Part shown: in pieces, positions 28,287 through 37,406 of the stretch
Numbering within the stretch: position 1 is the stretch's first letter
How the letters are laid out: each line of letters opens with the position of its first letter
NCBI RefSeq assembly: GCF_003675325.1
Contig: NZ_CP033073.1
Location: 1,364,001 to 1,428,000 of the forward strand
DNA: 64,000 nucleotides
DNA from: Streptomyces dangxiongensis
GTDB taxonomy: Bacteria; Actinomycetota; Actinomycetes; Streptomycetales; Streptomycetaceae
Direction of reading: 5' to 3'
Translations under genes and position numbers: made by a program
The notes under the pieces: generated by a model
Database searches by the model: none
The model's input: only the letters and a program-made list of their open reading frames with translations
Told to the model about the DNA's origin: nothing

Positions 28287-28772
28287 TCAGGGGCGACGCC
28301 GTTCGGGTGAGCGGCCGTCGCGCCGTACGGTTACGGGGCTGCGGCCGGCGGGGCGGAGCCCGCCCACGCCGGCCGCGCCGGTGGCTTCAGGAGTGCTCGG
28401 GGTCCGGCGTCGGAACGTGACGTCCGAGCAGGCGTAGAACGCGTTGCCGGTGTCCGCGATGGTCCACACGCCGAGGATGACGTGGTGGCCGCTCAGCCCG
28501 GTCGGCAGGGTGCCGCTGTGGCTGAGGGTGGCCGGCGGCTGCTTGCCGCCGTAGGGCGCGTGCCGCGCCTCGAACTGCCGGCGGAAGGTGTGGCTCTCGC
28601 CGCCGGAGCACAGTCGCCCGTCGGCCGGTCCGTCCGCCGGGAAGCCCTTGGGGCCCTCGACGCTCTGCGGCTCCCACTGGATCTCGCCGCAGCCCTTCAC
28701 GGCGCCGTCGGCGCAGAGCAGCCGCCTGCTGATGGGGAGGTCGGTGAGCTGAACCGTGGTGCATGTGCTGGT
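28287..28772 (-). pseudogene. Truncated AA10 (chitin-type) lytic polysaccharide monooxygenase
   Basis: The open frame reads [46 protein letters not shown], then jumps to [47 protein letters not shown]. This is an AA10 LPMO, but the signal peptide and the mature N-terminal His needed for copper are missing: a TAG stop inside the DasR site lies just upstream in frame. About 40 residues around the ARH-to-QPP region seem deleted, and the C-terminus reads on past the usual end after DVTF into low-complexity sequence. Not functional. Confidence 0.75.
28341..28376 (-). terminator. GC hairpin after the LPMO core
   Basis: GCGGCCGGC / GCCGGCCGC (9 bp) with an inner GGGCGG/CCGCCC stem, about 45 nt past the point where an intact LPMO would stop. 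Possibly the gene's old terminator. Confidence 0.45.
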
Positions 28773-28780
28773 CTAGACCA
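28769..28780. promoter_or_regulatory. DasR-responsive element (dre)
   Basis: TGGTCTAGACCA, a perfect palindrome identical to the core of the dre consensus (A-G/C-TGGTCTAGACCA-G/C-T) bound by DasR, the N-acetylglucosamine-responsive GntR repressor. Chitinase and LPMO genes carry it. It abuts the broken LPMO frame, so the regulatory site outlived the gene's 5' end. Confidence 0.75.
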
Positions 28781-28874
28781 AGCCTCGGGCCAGGGCGGTT
28801 ACTTGAACATGTCCACACCGATCAGGGGGTGGCTTCCGGCCGTCCGGCGCGGACCGTCACCGCGGCGGGAGACA

Positions 28875-28908
28875 CGTGGGGCCCGGCCGTCACCGGCCGG
28901 GCCCCACG
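28875..28908 (-). terminator. Terminator of the small membrane protein gene
   Basis: Perfect 15-bp stem CGTGGGGCCCGGCCG / CGGCCGGGCCCCACG with a 4-nt loop, 40 nt beyond the stop of the gene at 28949. Confidence 0.8.
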
Positions 28909-28948
28909 AACTCGGGATGGCGTACGCGTAATGCCGCGACGCCCGCGT

Positions 28949-29119
28949 CTACCAGCGGTACCAACGACCCTTACGGCCACCGCTGTCCGCGGACCGGACA
29001 ACGAAGCCCAGCAGCCAGACGATCAGGACGATCACCGCGATCCACCACAGCGCCTTCAGTGCGAAACCCGCGCCGAAGAGGATCAGAGCCAGAAGAAGAA
29101 CCAGAAGCAGGGGAACCAT
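28949..29119 (-). CDS. Small hydrophobic membrane protein
   Basis: 56 residues from the ATG 29119, which follows AGGAGGT at ideal distance (an upstream ATG at 29140 lacks one). Two membrane segments, MVPLLLVLLLALILFGAGFA and ALWWIAVIVLIVWLLGFVV, are joined by a short turn, with a basic tail GGRKGRWYRW at the C-terminus. Such lmo0937/DUF5670-type peptides are abundant in stressed Gram-positives; function unknown. Its own terminator lies downstream. Confidence 0.8.
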   Translation of the reverse strand: MVPLLLVLLLALILFGAGFALKALWWIAVIVLIVWLLGFVVRSADSGGRKGRWYRW

Positions 29120-29455
29120 TGTTATCAACCTCCTGGCCATCGCATGCCCTTACTTCAGTCCTACAAGCGCACGGAACATGAGTTATTTCTTCACGTCAGC
29201 GGGCATACTCGCGCGTCGTGCGCTGTTCCCGCTCTCCCGCGCCTCACGCGTCACAGCTAGGGAACCGTCAACTCCGTCGGCGTGCGGGGTGGGGCGGAGC
29301 AGTTCCCGGGCCGAGCATCCGGAATCGGGGTCCTCGACCAGACACAAGTCGAGACCCTGTGCCCCGTGACGGCGTCGGGGCAGGAGGTACCTCCCGGCAT
29401 GGCCCTGCGCGGCCCGGTCCCCGCCATGCGGGTGGACAGGGCAACAGGCGGCGGT
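29120..29455. other. Intergenic region, no gene seen
   Basis: No plausible gene. It holds the promoter of the small membrane protein; base composition is slightly lower in GC around 29160-29260. No strong hairpin or recognised site. Confidence 0.5.
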
Positions 29456-29968
29456 CTATCCGGCCAGTTGCCGGGCGAACGCCTCGTACGCGCGCTCGTC
29501 GAAGAGGACGAACCGCACCTCCTCGACGCCGGTCGGCGTGTTCCGCACCGTCTCCGTCGCGATGCGGGCCGCGTCGTCCATCGGCCACCCGTACACGCCC
29601 GTGGAGATCGCCGGGAACGCGACCGTCCGGGCGCCCAGTTCGTCGGCGACCCGGAGGGACTCCCGGTAGCACGAGGCGAGCAGTGCGGGACCGTCGTCCG
29701 AGGCCCCGTACACCGGGCCGACGGTGTGGATCACCCAGCGGGCGTCGAGTTCGCCCGCCGTGGTGGCGACCGCCCGGCCCGTGGGCAGGCCCCTGCCGTA
29801 CCGGGAGGCGCGCAGCGCGCGGCACTCCGCCAGGATCGCGGGACCGCCGCGCCGGTGGACGGCGCCGTCCACGCCCCCGCCGCCGAGGAGCGAGGAGTTG
29901 GCGGCGTTGACGAGGGCGTCGGCGCGCTGGCGGGTGAGGTCGCCCCGGACGAGGGTGAGACGGGTCAT
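29456..29968 (-). CDS. Macrodomain protein (O-acetyl-ADP-ribose deacetylase type)
   Basis: 170 residues, a single macrodomain. [35 protein letters not shown], and [19 protein letters not shown] are the ADP-ribose-binding loops, with the catalytic-type Asn and Asp of the MacroD/YmdB class in place. It should hydrolyse O-acetyl-ADP-ribose or mono-ADP-ribose esters, the by-product of Sir2. Its start overlaps the stop of the upstream oxidoreductase (4 bp), so the two are coupled. Confidence 0.92.
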   Translation of the reverse strand: MTRLTLVRGDLTRQRADALVNAANSSLLGGGGVDGAVHRRGGPAILAECRALRASRYGRGLPTGRAVATTAGELDARWVIHTVGPVYGASDDGPALLASCYRESLRVADELGARTVAFPAISTGVYGWPMDDAARIATETVRNTPTGVEEVRFVLFDERAYEAFARQLAG

Positions 29969-31382
29969 GTCTGCCTCAGCCTGCGCCAGACGGCCTTGGC
30001 GGCGTTGTGTCCCGACATGCCGTGGACGCCGGGCCCCGGCGGGGTGGCCGAGGAGCAGATGAAGACGGCCGGATGGGGGGTGTGGTAAGGGAACAGGGAC
30101 AGCCGGGGGCGAAGCAGCAACTGGAGTCCGGAGGCCGCGCCGCAGGCGATGTCGCCGCCGACGTAGTTGGCGTTGTGGGCGGCCATCTCGGCGGGACCGG
30201 CGGTGGCGCGGGCGAGCACGCGGTCACGGAAGCCGGGGGCGAAACGCTCCAGTTGCCGTTCCAGGGCGTCGGTGAGGTCGCCGGACCAGCCGTTCGGCAC
30301 ATGGCCGTAGGCCCAGAAGACGTGCTTGCCCTCGGGGGCGCGGGTGGGGTCGACGACGCTGGGCTGCACCGTGATCATGAAGGGCCTGTCGGGGGCGCGG
30401 CCCTCCCGGGAGGCGGCGCGCAGGGCGGTGCCGATCTCGGCCTGGCTGGCACCGATCTGGACGGTGCCGGCGACGCGGGCCTCGGGCGCGGTCCAGGGCA
30501 CCGGGCCGTCCAGGGCGTAATCGATCTTGAAAACGCCGGGGCTAGCGGTAGTTCGCGTAGTGGTCGCCGAAGCCGGCGATGCGGGCGAGCGCGGTGGGCG
30601 AGGTGTCGAAGACGTAGGCGCGCGCCGGCGGGCAGGTCGTCCAGGCGCTTGACCTCGTAGTCGGTGTGCACCTCGCCGCCGAGGTCCGTCAGATAGGCGG
30701 CGAGGGCGTCGGAGATGGCCTGGGAGCCGCCGCGCGGCACCGGCCAGCCGCGGGCGTGGGCGGCGAGCGCGAACACCAGCCCGATGGCGCTGGTGGCCAG
30801 CCCGTCGAGCGGCGCCATCACATGGGCGACCAGGCCCGAGAACAGGGCCTTGACCTGTTCGTCCCGGAAGCGGCGCATCAGCCAGGTGGACGGCGGCAGC
30901 CCGACCAGGCCGAAGCGGGCCAGGGTGACGGGGTCGCGCGGGAGCGCGGTCAGCGGCAGGGACATGAAGTCCCGTACGAGCGTGTCCCAGTGGGCGAGGA
31001 GCGGCTCGACCAGTCTGCGGTACGGGCCCGCGTCGCGCGGGCCGAAGGAGGCGGCCGTCTCGGCCACCGACCGCGACAGCACGGACGCGGTGCCGTCCGG
31101 GAACGGGTGGGCCATGGGCAGCGGGGCGTGCAGCCACTCCAGGCCGTACCGGTCGAGCGGCAGGGCGCGGAACGCCGGGGAGTTGATGCCGAGGGGGTGG
31201 GCCGCCGCGCACGGGTCGTGCCGGAAGCCGGGCAGCGTCAGCTCCCCGGTGCGGGCGCCACCGCCCACGGTGGGCCGCGCCTCGAACAGGGCCACGGAGA
31301 AGCCCCGGCGGGCCAGCTCCACGGCTGCGGTCAGTCCGTTCGGTCCCGCACCCACCACGACCGCATCGAGCATCGACGGCAC
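29965..31382 (-). CDS. FAD-dependent oxidoreductase of the phytoene-desaturase-like family, two apparent frameshifts
   Basis: About 471 residues after repair. N-terminal dinucleotide fold [20 protein letters not shown] and a second conserved segment [20 protein letters not shown], then [16 protein letters not shown]. The frame shifts near 30617-30626 and near 30538-30549, and continues with [29 protein letters not shown], and the C-terminal FAD segment [17 protein letters not shown]. It belongs to the soluble PDS-like family (pyridine nucleotide-disulphide domain type) with unknown substrate. The second half is fully conserved, so the shifts may be sequencing errors. Confidence 0.78.
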
Positions 31383-31468
31383 CTCCGGACCCCTTCGTCA
31401 GCCGACGGGCATTCGCGAGCAGGATATGCCGGGAGCCCGCCCTCCCCCGGGCCGGGTGGCCCCGGACC

Positions 31469-32314
31469 TCAGGACGCCGCGCCCAGCAGGCCGGCCAGCC
31501 GGCGGGCGGTGGCGGCGTCACGGGCGGCGGTGAACGGCAGCACGTTGCCGCCGGTGACACGGAAGGGCTCGCCGGTCAGCGTGACGTGCGTGCCGCCCGC
31601 CTCCTCGACCAGGAGCAGGCCCGCCGCGTGGTCCCAGGCGGCCTCCCAGGAGAACGCGACGGCGTCCAGCTCGCCCCGGGCGACCGCGAGGTACTCCAGG
31701 CCCGCCGATCCGCACGGGCGCGGTGCGAGGCCGTCGGTCCACAGGGCCCGCAGGGCCCGCTTCTGCTCGTCGGTGGTGAAGTCCGGGTGGGAGACGGCGA
31801 CGGCGAGGTCCCGGCCGGGCGCGGGCGGGCCCGCGAACAGCCGCTCCCCGTCGAGGAAGGCGCCCCGGCCACGCACGGCGGTGGCGAGCTGGTCGCGCGC
31901 CGCCGCGTACGTCCAGGAAGCCATCACGGTGCCGCGGTGGGCGAGGGCGACCAGCGTGCAGAAGCCGTCGTCGCCGTGCACGAACTGGCGGGTGCCGTCG
32001 ACCGGGTCGACGATCCAGACCGGCGCGTCGCCCTGGAGCGCCTCGTACACCGCGGGGTTGGCGTGCACCGCTTCCTCACCGACCACGACCGAACCGGGCA
32101 GCAGGGCGCCCAGGTCGCCGGTGAGCCGCAGCTCGGCGAGGCGGTCGGCGTCCGTCACCAGGTCGTGCGGACCGCTCTTCTGGTCCACCTCGTGCTCGGC
32201 GAGGCGGCGGAAGCGGGGCAGGATCTCGGCCGCGGCCGCCTTGCGGACGGCCTCCTCCACGTCGGCCGAGCAGCGGGCGAGAAACTCCTCGATGGTTTCC
32301 GTTTCTTCGATCAT
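31469..32314 (-). CDS. Inositol monophosphatase-family protein
   Basis: 281 residues. The metal-binding motifs are all there: a GEEA site ([12 protein letters not shown]), [15 protein letters not shown] (W-x2-D-P-x-D-G-T) and [19 protein letters not shown] (W-D-x-A-A-G). Members hydrolyse inositol monophosphate, histidinol phosphate or [16 protein letters not shown] fits the DxVTDAD metal contact. Substrate not resolved. The remnant of a gamma-glutamyltransferase lies about 100 bp before its start. Confidence 0.9.
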   Translation of the reverse strand: MIEETETIEEFLARCSADVEEAVRKAAAAEILPRFRRLAEHEVDQKSGPHDLVTDADRLAELRLTGDLGALLPGSVVVGEEAVHANPAVYEALQGDAPVWIVDPVDGTRQFVHGDDGFCTLVALAHRGTVMASWTYAAARDQLATAVRGRGAFLDGERLFAGPPAPGRDLAVAVSHPDFTTDEQKRALRALWTDGLAPRPCGSAGLEYLAVARGELDAVAFSWEAAWDHAAGLLLVEEAGGTHVTLTGEPFRVTGGNVLPFTAARDAATARRLAGLLGAAS

Positions 32315-32420
32315 GCCTCCATGAGAGCACGTCCCACTGACAGTCCCCGCCCCGCGGGTGGACTCCGGGTGGCATCGGGATGAAGGGCACGGAGCGGACG
32401 GACGACCCGTACCCGCGTCG

Positions 32421-32664
32421 GCGGCCGACGGCGTATCCCTGCATGCCGCGCGGGTTCGCCGCCGCCGACAGGATGCCGGTCGCCGGATCCCGGGCCACCG
32501 CGCACAGCCGCCCCTCGGACCAGGCGGGGCCGACGGTCGCGTCGTGGCCGCGCCGCCGCGGCTCCTCGATCAGCCCCGGGTCGTGCGGGACTCGACGGTC
32601 ACGCTCGCCAGTGGGTGGACGACACCATGCCGAACGTGCCGTGCAGGGTGGGCCGGGTGGTGAA
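32421..32664 (-). pseudogene. Internally deleted gamma-glutamyltransferase family gene
   Basis: The first codons, FTTRPTLHGTFGMVSSTHW, match the N-terminus of the YwrD-like gamma-glutamyltransferase family. Within 30 bp the frame shifts to GLIEEPRRRGHDATVGPAWS, EGRLCAVARDPATGILSAAA, NPRGMQGYAVGRR, which is the C-terminus of the same family. Some 500 central residues, including the catalytic Thr, are gone. The usual stop after MQGYAVGR is lost too. It is unrelated in detail to the intact ggt at 49481. Confidence 0.7.
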
Positions 32665-32839
32665 CGGCGAGCAGGTTACCGAGCGCCGCGGGCGCTCAGG
32701 CGGGGCTCGTACGATCTCGCAGCACCGGACGGGACCCGACTTCGAGCGCAAGCGAGCCGCATCCGGCAGGAGAGGAAAGCCGGCAGACAGAAACGATCAT
32801 TGCGCCCCGCGACTTTCACTCGTCCTCTAGTTTCATCGC

Positions 32840-33541
32840 ATGAGCGAACAGACACTTCTCTCACAGGCCAGGACACTGCACGATCTGATCCCCGGAGAGG
32901 CATGGCGGAGCCTGACGGCACTCCCCCATCGGTCCCATACCGCCGGGCAGACCCTGTTGCGGCAGGGAGAAGCCGGGACGCATGTGTTAGCCCTGATCCA
33001 GGGCCTGGTGAAAGTGGTCCGCAGGAGCGTGGACGGCCGTGACAAACTGCTGTCCTTCCGTGGCCCGGGGGAAGTGCTGGGCGAAGTGGCGGTACAGGAC
33101 GGCAATGCCCGGCTCGCCGACGTTCTGACTCTTACGAAGTGCAAAGTCGCTTCGGTTCCGGCAGCAGCGTTCCGAGACCTGGTAAGGCAGTACGACCTCA
33201 CGGAGACGCTGAACCGCCTCGCACTCAGCCGCCTGCGGGAACAGACCGAGGCGGGCGAAGGGGATCTGGACCAACGGCTCGCGGCGACGCTGCTGCGCCT
33301 CATGGCCCTCTCCGGCGGCCATTCCTTCCGCCTCACCCGACTGGAGCTGGCCCAGCACCTCGGTGTGGGGCGAGGGACCGTCAGCGAGGCACTGCGGCGC
33401 CTGGAACCGGGCTGTGTGCGGGCCGGCAGGACATCCATCGAGGTCGTTGACGAGCACTGGCTGCTCAGGACACTGCAACGGCGGGCCTCCACCCGCCGCG
33501 CGAGTCGCCGTCCCGAGACCAGTGGCCGGGCCGTGCGGTGA
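32840..33541 (+). CDS. Crp/Fnr-family transcription regulator
   Basis: 233 residues from the ATG 32840, with TAGTTT 6 nt upstream and no ribosome site, so probably leaderless. The N-terminal cyclic-nucleotide fold includes LLRQGEAGTHVLALIQGLVK and a phosphate-binding cassette GEVLGEVAVQDGNARLADV with Glu and Arg in suitable places. A dimer helix leads to the C-terminal winged helix LTRLELAQHLGVGRGTVSEA. It probably senses a cyclic nucleotide. A canonical Crp palindrome begins 19 bp after its stop, before a cyclase-like gene on the same strand. Confidence 0.88.
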   Translation: MSEQTLLSQARTLHDLIPGEAWRSLTALPHRSHTAGQTLLRQGEAGTHVLALIQGLVKVVRRSVDGRDKLLSFRGPGEVLGEVAVQDGNARLADVLTLTKCKVASVPAAAFRDLVRQYDLTETLNRLALSRLREQTEAGEGDLDQRLAATLLRLMALSGGHSFRLTRLELAQHLGVGRGTVSEALRRLEPGCVRAGRTSIEVVDEHWLLRTLQRRASTRRASRRPETSGRAVR

Positions 33542-33559
33542 TCCGCGACGCTCCGCCGA

Positions 33560-33575
33560 AGTGACGGTCGTCACA
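33560..33575. promoter_or_regulatory. Crp-type palindrome before the cyclase-like operon
   Basis: AGTGACGGTCGTCACA contains GTGA-N6-TCAC with complementary arms (GTGACG/CGTCAC), the classical Crp half-site arrangement. It lies between the Crp gene stop and the ATG at 33708. Confidence 0.6.
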
Positions 33576-33707
33576 CTCCATCGGTTCTGGGAGAGCAGAG
33601 CGCTCCCCTCTCCTCGGCGAGGCTCATGGGGCCCGCCACCGGCGCCCGCCGTCCGTGCCGAACGGAACCCGTTCCCTCGGCCGGCGGATCCTCGCGGAGG
33701 AGACACC

Positions 33708-34556
33708 ATGCACGACGACAGTCCCGAACTGCCCACGACGACCGCGGATCCCCACCATCGCAGCCGCCCGCTTCCCCCGTACCGCGGCATCCTTGCCGTG
33801 GACATGAAGGGGTTCACCCGACGCCCGGCCATCGAACACGAGGTGCTCAGCCGGGCGTTGCCCGAGCTGCTCCGGACCTCGCTGGAGCATGCCGGGTTGG
33901 CGGACGTGTGGAACGGCCGGCTGTTCCCCGCCACCACCGGCGACGGCTACATCCTGGGGTTCGACCCCACGCTGATGCCTCTGGTGATCCACCCCTGGCT
34001 TCACACGCTCCAGGACGTCCTCGCGGAACTCGACGCTCACGCCCTCGGGACGGCCCGGATCAGATTGCGGGTCGGCCTCCACATCGGTCCGCTGCCCGAC
34101 ACCGCGGACGCGTTCGGCGGCAACGGAACGGCCCGTACCGACACGCACCGGCTGCTCGACTCCCGTCCCGTCAGGGCCGTACTGGCCGACCACAGCGAGC
34201 ACGTTACGTATGTCGCGGCCGTCTTGTCGGACCGCTGCTACACGGACGCGGTCGTCAGCGGGTACGCCGGGCGGCACCCGCACGCGTTCATCGAGGTGCC
34301 GGCGACCGTCGACGGCAAGCCGTTCGCCCAGCGGGCCTGGCTGTACGTGCCGGCGCCTTCCGGTCCGCTGCCCGGCCGGACCACTTCCGCGGACCGCGCC
34401 CAGGCCCCCGCCGCAGCAAACCCGAGCCGCGCGGTCACCGGCACGCTCCGTGCCGACCGGGGCATCATCAACACCGGCCTCGTCCGCGGCGGGCAGCATC
34501 TGACCAACCTCGACCGGTCCGCGCGCCCGGAGCCGGAGGCCGGTCATGACGCCTGA
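33708..34556 (+). CDS. Class III nucleotidyl-cyclase-like protein
   Basis: 282 residues from the ATG 33708 after GGAGGAG. Residues 27-215 resemble a class III cyclase: GILAVDMKGFTRRP puts the first metal Asp at 32, FPATTGDGYILGF the second at 79, and RLRVGLHIGPLPD follows. In the region where VNxAaRL normally supplies the transition-state Asn and Arg, the sequence is RTDTHRLL: the Arg is present and the Asn is not obvious. The C-terminal tail is Pro/Ala-rich and ends in GIINTGLVRGGQH, a motif shared with the next protein. It may make an unusual cyclic nucleotide for the Crp upstream; activity unproven. Confidence 0.7.
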   Translation: MHDDSPELPTTTADPHHRSRPLPPYRGILAVDMKGFTRRPAIEHEVLSRALPELLRTSLEHAGLADVWNGRLFPATTGDGYILGFDPTLMPLVIHPWLHTLQDVLAELDAHALGTARIRLRVGLHIGPLPDTADAFGGNGTARTDTHRLLDSRPVRAVLADHSEHVTYVAAVLSDRCYTDAVVSGYAGRHPHAFIEVPATVDGKPFAQRAWLYVPAPSGPLPGRTTSADRAQAPAAANPSRAVTGTLRADRGIINTGLVRGGQHLTNLDRSARPEPEAGHDA

Positions 34557-36642
34557 AACCGGACCGGACGACACTTTCGACGCGCTCCCGCCCGAACTCG
34601 CCGGTATCCGGGGGACGGTGGTCGTCGCCCCGAACGGGACAGTCAACACCGGCACCGTCCACGGCGACCAGCGCTACGCCATGACGGACTCCCCGGCGCC
34701 GGCCGGGACCGGCGTACCCCTGGCGCGCCAGGGGCCGGTCCGGGCCAAGGACCTCCAAGCGGCCCGGCTTCGCTTCGTACGGCCCGCCGGCTACGCCGCC
34801 GGTCTCGACGCGCTCGGCTCCGGCGTCCTGTTCGTCACAGGGGCGCCCGGCACCGGCCGGCAGACGCTGGCCCTCAACCTCCTCGCGCACGGCTGCGCCG
34901 ATGCCGCACTGGTCCAGATCGACGGGGCCGTGAACCTGGCGCACTGGCGGCCGCGGGCCCGCGGAGTGCGCGGCTACCTGGTGATGAACCTGACCGACCC
35001 CCTCTCGCTGCGGCCCTGGGACATCTCCCGCCTGGAGGCGCACCTGGAAAAGGCAGGTGCCCGGCTGGTCGTCGTCCTGCGGGAGACGACGGAGCTGGCG
35101 CGGGTCCTCGAGGACCGTCTGGACGTGACGGTGCTGCGTCACCGGCCGCCCGACCCGGTGAAGGTCTTCTCGCTCCACTACGCGGACTTGTGCCCGGACG
35201 CCGGAGAGCGGGCCCGTCGGCGCGCACGGGTGGGGCCACGGGCCCTCGCCGCACTGCTGCCTTCGGGGCTGCCACCGGGCAGGGCGGTGCGGGTGGCCGA
35301 GGCCCTGGCCCTTACCGGGCCGGAGGACCGGATGACCGCCGCCGCGCTGACGGCCCGGCTGGCCGCCGTCGAGGCCGCACGGCTCGTGGCCGAGGCGGAA
35401 GGCGATCCCACGCTGCTGGCCCACTTGCTGTCGACCTGCGTCCACCAGGGCCTGGGCCGGGACACGGTCCTCGGCCGGGCCGCGGAGCTGCTCAGCGTGA
35501 TCCGCGTGCACCACGATCCCGGCTGCCCGCCGCAGGCGACGGCGGACGACGGCGACACCGGCCGGCCGGCTCGCGCCCTTCGGCGGTCCGCCGACGCCTG
35601 GGCTTCAGGGAACGAGCCGACCCGCACGTCTGCCGCACAGGACGTCCTGGCGGACATCGGAGCCGGCTGCACGGCCGGTGAGGACGGTGACGGCGGCGGA
35701 ACCGTCGCCTTTCTGTGGCCCGCCGTGAGCGAAGCCGTCTGGGACGAGGTATGCCGGGAGAGGGCCGAGTGGCTGCCCTTCCTGCACGCCTGGCTCGGCA
35801 GGGCCCAGGACGAGGAGCAGACGGAGTGTGCCGGGCGTGCGGTGGCCGCTCTGGCGGCGCGCACGGCCGGACGAAGTCTCGGACTCCTCGCGGACCTCGT
35901 CCGCACCGGGCCGGAGACGGCTGCCGAGGTCGTGGGCCTCGCCCTCAACGCGTCGTCCCGCCTCTCCCCGGCCGCCGCCAGGGCGCACGCGCTGCTGGAC
36001 GAGTGGAGCGGCGCACCCGAACCGGCACTGCGCTCCGCGGTCGTGGCCGCGTGCCGGCCGGACACCGAGGGTCTGCCGGCCGAGGCCGCCATGCGCCTGC
36101 TGCGCACGGTGGTGGCCGCCCTGGGCGACGACGACGAGGCCGCGGCCACGGCCCTGCGCGTGTCGGGAACGCTGGTGCACCGGTTCACCACCGGAGCGAT
36201 GGGGACCAGGGAGGCGGTCGTGCGCGCTCTGGCCGCGTGGTCGGAGACCGAGGACGTGGCAGGACTGCTGGCCACCCTCACATTTCCCGCTCTCGTCGCC
36301 GAGGACCACGGCTGGTTCGGCGAGCGGTTGTCCGCCGGCCAGGAGACCGGGCCCCACATCGTCGCCCTCGTCTGCGCTGCCCTGGACGAGGCCGCGGCCT
36401 ACGGAGCCATGCGCGACGCCCTGCTGACCTGGTGCGCCGGGGCGGTCGGGAGCCCGGAACGCGAACACCAGTTGGACGAGCTGTTCACCCGGCTGGTCGG
36501 CAGCCGCCGCCCCGGCTGTCTGCGGCTGCTGCTGTCGATCGAGCGGGCCCCGGACACCACTCCGGGCAAGGCACTCGCCGAGCGGTCCCTCACCGAGTGG
36601 CGCGGTGGATCGGGTCCGGCCGCCGACGACCGGCCGGCGTGA
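34546..36642 (+). CDS. P-loop NTPase with C-terminal helical repeats
   Basis: 698 residues; start overlaps the cyclase gene by 11 bp. Residues 22-43 contain GTVNTGTVHGDQR, the same NTG...GDQ pattern as the cyclase tail. Walker A is GAPGTGRQT (99-107) and a likely Walker B is RLVVVLRE (173-180). Beyond about residue 230 the protein is rich in short Ala/Leu helices, HEAT/ARM-like, to the end. This resembles STAND-type regulatory ATPases of Streptomyces conflict or signalling loci, where repeats sense a trigger. No enzyme domain is fused; function is inferred from layout only. Confidence 0.65.
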   Translation: MTPETGPDDTFDALPPELAGIRGTVVVAPNGTVNTGTVHGDQRYAMTDSPAPAGTGVPLARQGPVRAKDLQAARLRFVRPAGYAAGLDALGSGVLFVTGAPGTGRQTLALNLLAHGCADAALVQIDGAVNLAHWRPRARGVRGYLVMNLTDPLSLRPWDISRLEAHLEKAGARLVVVLRETTELARVLEDRLDVTVLRHRPPDPVKVFSLHYADLCPDAGERARRRARVGPRALAALLPSGLPPGRAVRVAEALALTGPEDRMTAAALTARLAAVEAARLVAEAEGDPTLLAHLLSTCVHQGLGRDTVLGRAAELLSVIRVHHDPGCPPQATADDGDTGRPARALRRSADAWASGNEPTRTSAAQDVLADIGAGCTAGEDGDGGGTVAFLWPAVSEAVWDEVCRERAEWLPFLHAWLGRAQDEEQTECAGRAVAALAARTAGRSLGLLADLVRTGPETAAEVVGLALNASSRLSPAAARAHALLDEWSGAPEPALRSAVVAACRPDTEGLPAEAAMRLLRTVVAALGDDDEAAATALRVSGTLVHRFTTGAMGTREAVVRALAAWSETEDVAGLLATLTFPALVAEDHGWFGERLSAGQETGPHIVALVCAALDEAAAYGAMRDALLTWCAGAVGSPEREHQLDELFTRLVGSRRPGCLRLLLSIERAPDTTPGKALAERSLTEWRGGSGPAADDRPA

Positions 36643-36686
36643 TCCACCCCCTACACCCCATGGCACTCATGACAGGGAGATCCACG

Positions 36687-37406
36687 ATGACGTTGTCCCC
36701 GCACCTCGGCCTCTTCGCCCGCGTGGAGCGGGACCTGGGCAGCCGGGAGCCACTCACCGGGCTCCGGTCGGACGAGGGGTCCGATGCCCCGGCCGCCGGC
36801 CTCACCCTGGCCGAGGCACGGCCCGTGCTCTACGACCGCTCGCAGCCGCCCACCGTACGGACCGCGCTGTGGTACCAGGTCGTCGCGCTGTCCCGCGAGG
36901 ACACGGCCGGAAACGGCTGGCGGCTGGGTGCGGTGTGGCTCGCGCTACCCGGACTGCGCCGCCATGCCTCCACCATCGTCCGACGCTTCGGCACCGACCG
37001 GGACGACGTGGAGGCGGAGATGCTCACCGCCTACCTCGAGACACTGCGGACGGTCGAACCGTCCACCCCTGATCCCGGCTCCGTGCTGCTGCGCGCCGCG
37101 TGCAGCAGCGCCTGGAACGCCGCCAAACAGGCGCGGCCCGAGAAGACCGTGGAGGACATCCAGAGCACGGTGGACTCCCGCGACGGCCGGGGGGCCCTGT
37201 GGCAGGCGGAGTTCGACGGCCCTGACCGGCCGGACGGTCTCGGCGCGACCCTGCGGATCACCGTCCCGGCCGAGCGGGCGGAGGGTGTGCGGATCGGCGC
37301 CCTGGCCACGGAATGGGGCCTGGCCGCTTCTGTCTCGGAAGCCTGCGGGGTGCGGCGGGGCCGCAGGATCGGCACGCTGGCCCTGCGCCCCGGGAGCCGC
37401 GGATGA
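36687..37406 (+). CDS. Sigma-factor-like protein (region 2 only)
   Basis: 239 residues from the ATG 36687 (AGGGAGA upstream). Residues 60-140 resemble sigma-70 region 2: WYQVVALSREDTAGNGWRL, then ASTIVRRFGTDRDDVEAEML with an acidic helix typical of ECF region 2, and a helix SVLLRAACSSAWNAAKQARP. No clear region 4 follows; the rest is Asp/Gly-rich then ends SEACGVRRGRRIGTLALRPG. It may recruit or compete for RNA polymerase. The stop overlaps the next start (ATGA). Confidence 0.55.
   Translation: MTLSPHLGLFARVERDLGSREPLTGLRSDEGSDAPAAGLTLAEARPVLYDRSQPPTVRTALWYQVVALSREDTAGNGWRLGAVWLALPGLRRHASTIVRRFGTDRDDVEAEMLTAYLETLRTVEPSTPDPGSVLLRAACSSAWNAAKQARPEKTVEDIQSTVDSRDGRGALWQAEFDGPDRPDGLGATLRITVPAERAEGVRIGALATEWGLAASVSEACGVRRGRRIGTLALRPGSRG

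Noticed and set aside
32380..33042. Plus-strand gene across the gamma-glutamyltransferase relic and crp start
   Set aside because: No family motif and it overlaps the clear Crp frame; the minus strand shows family-specific fragments.
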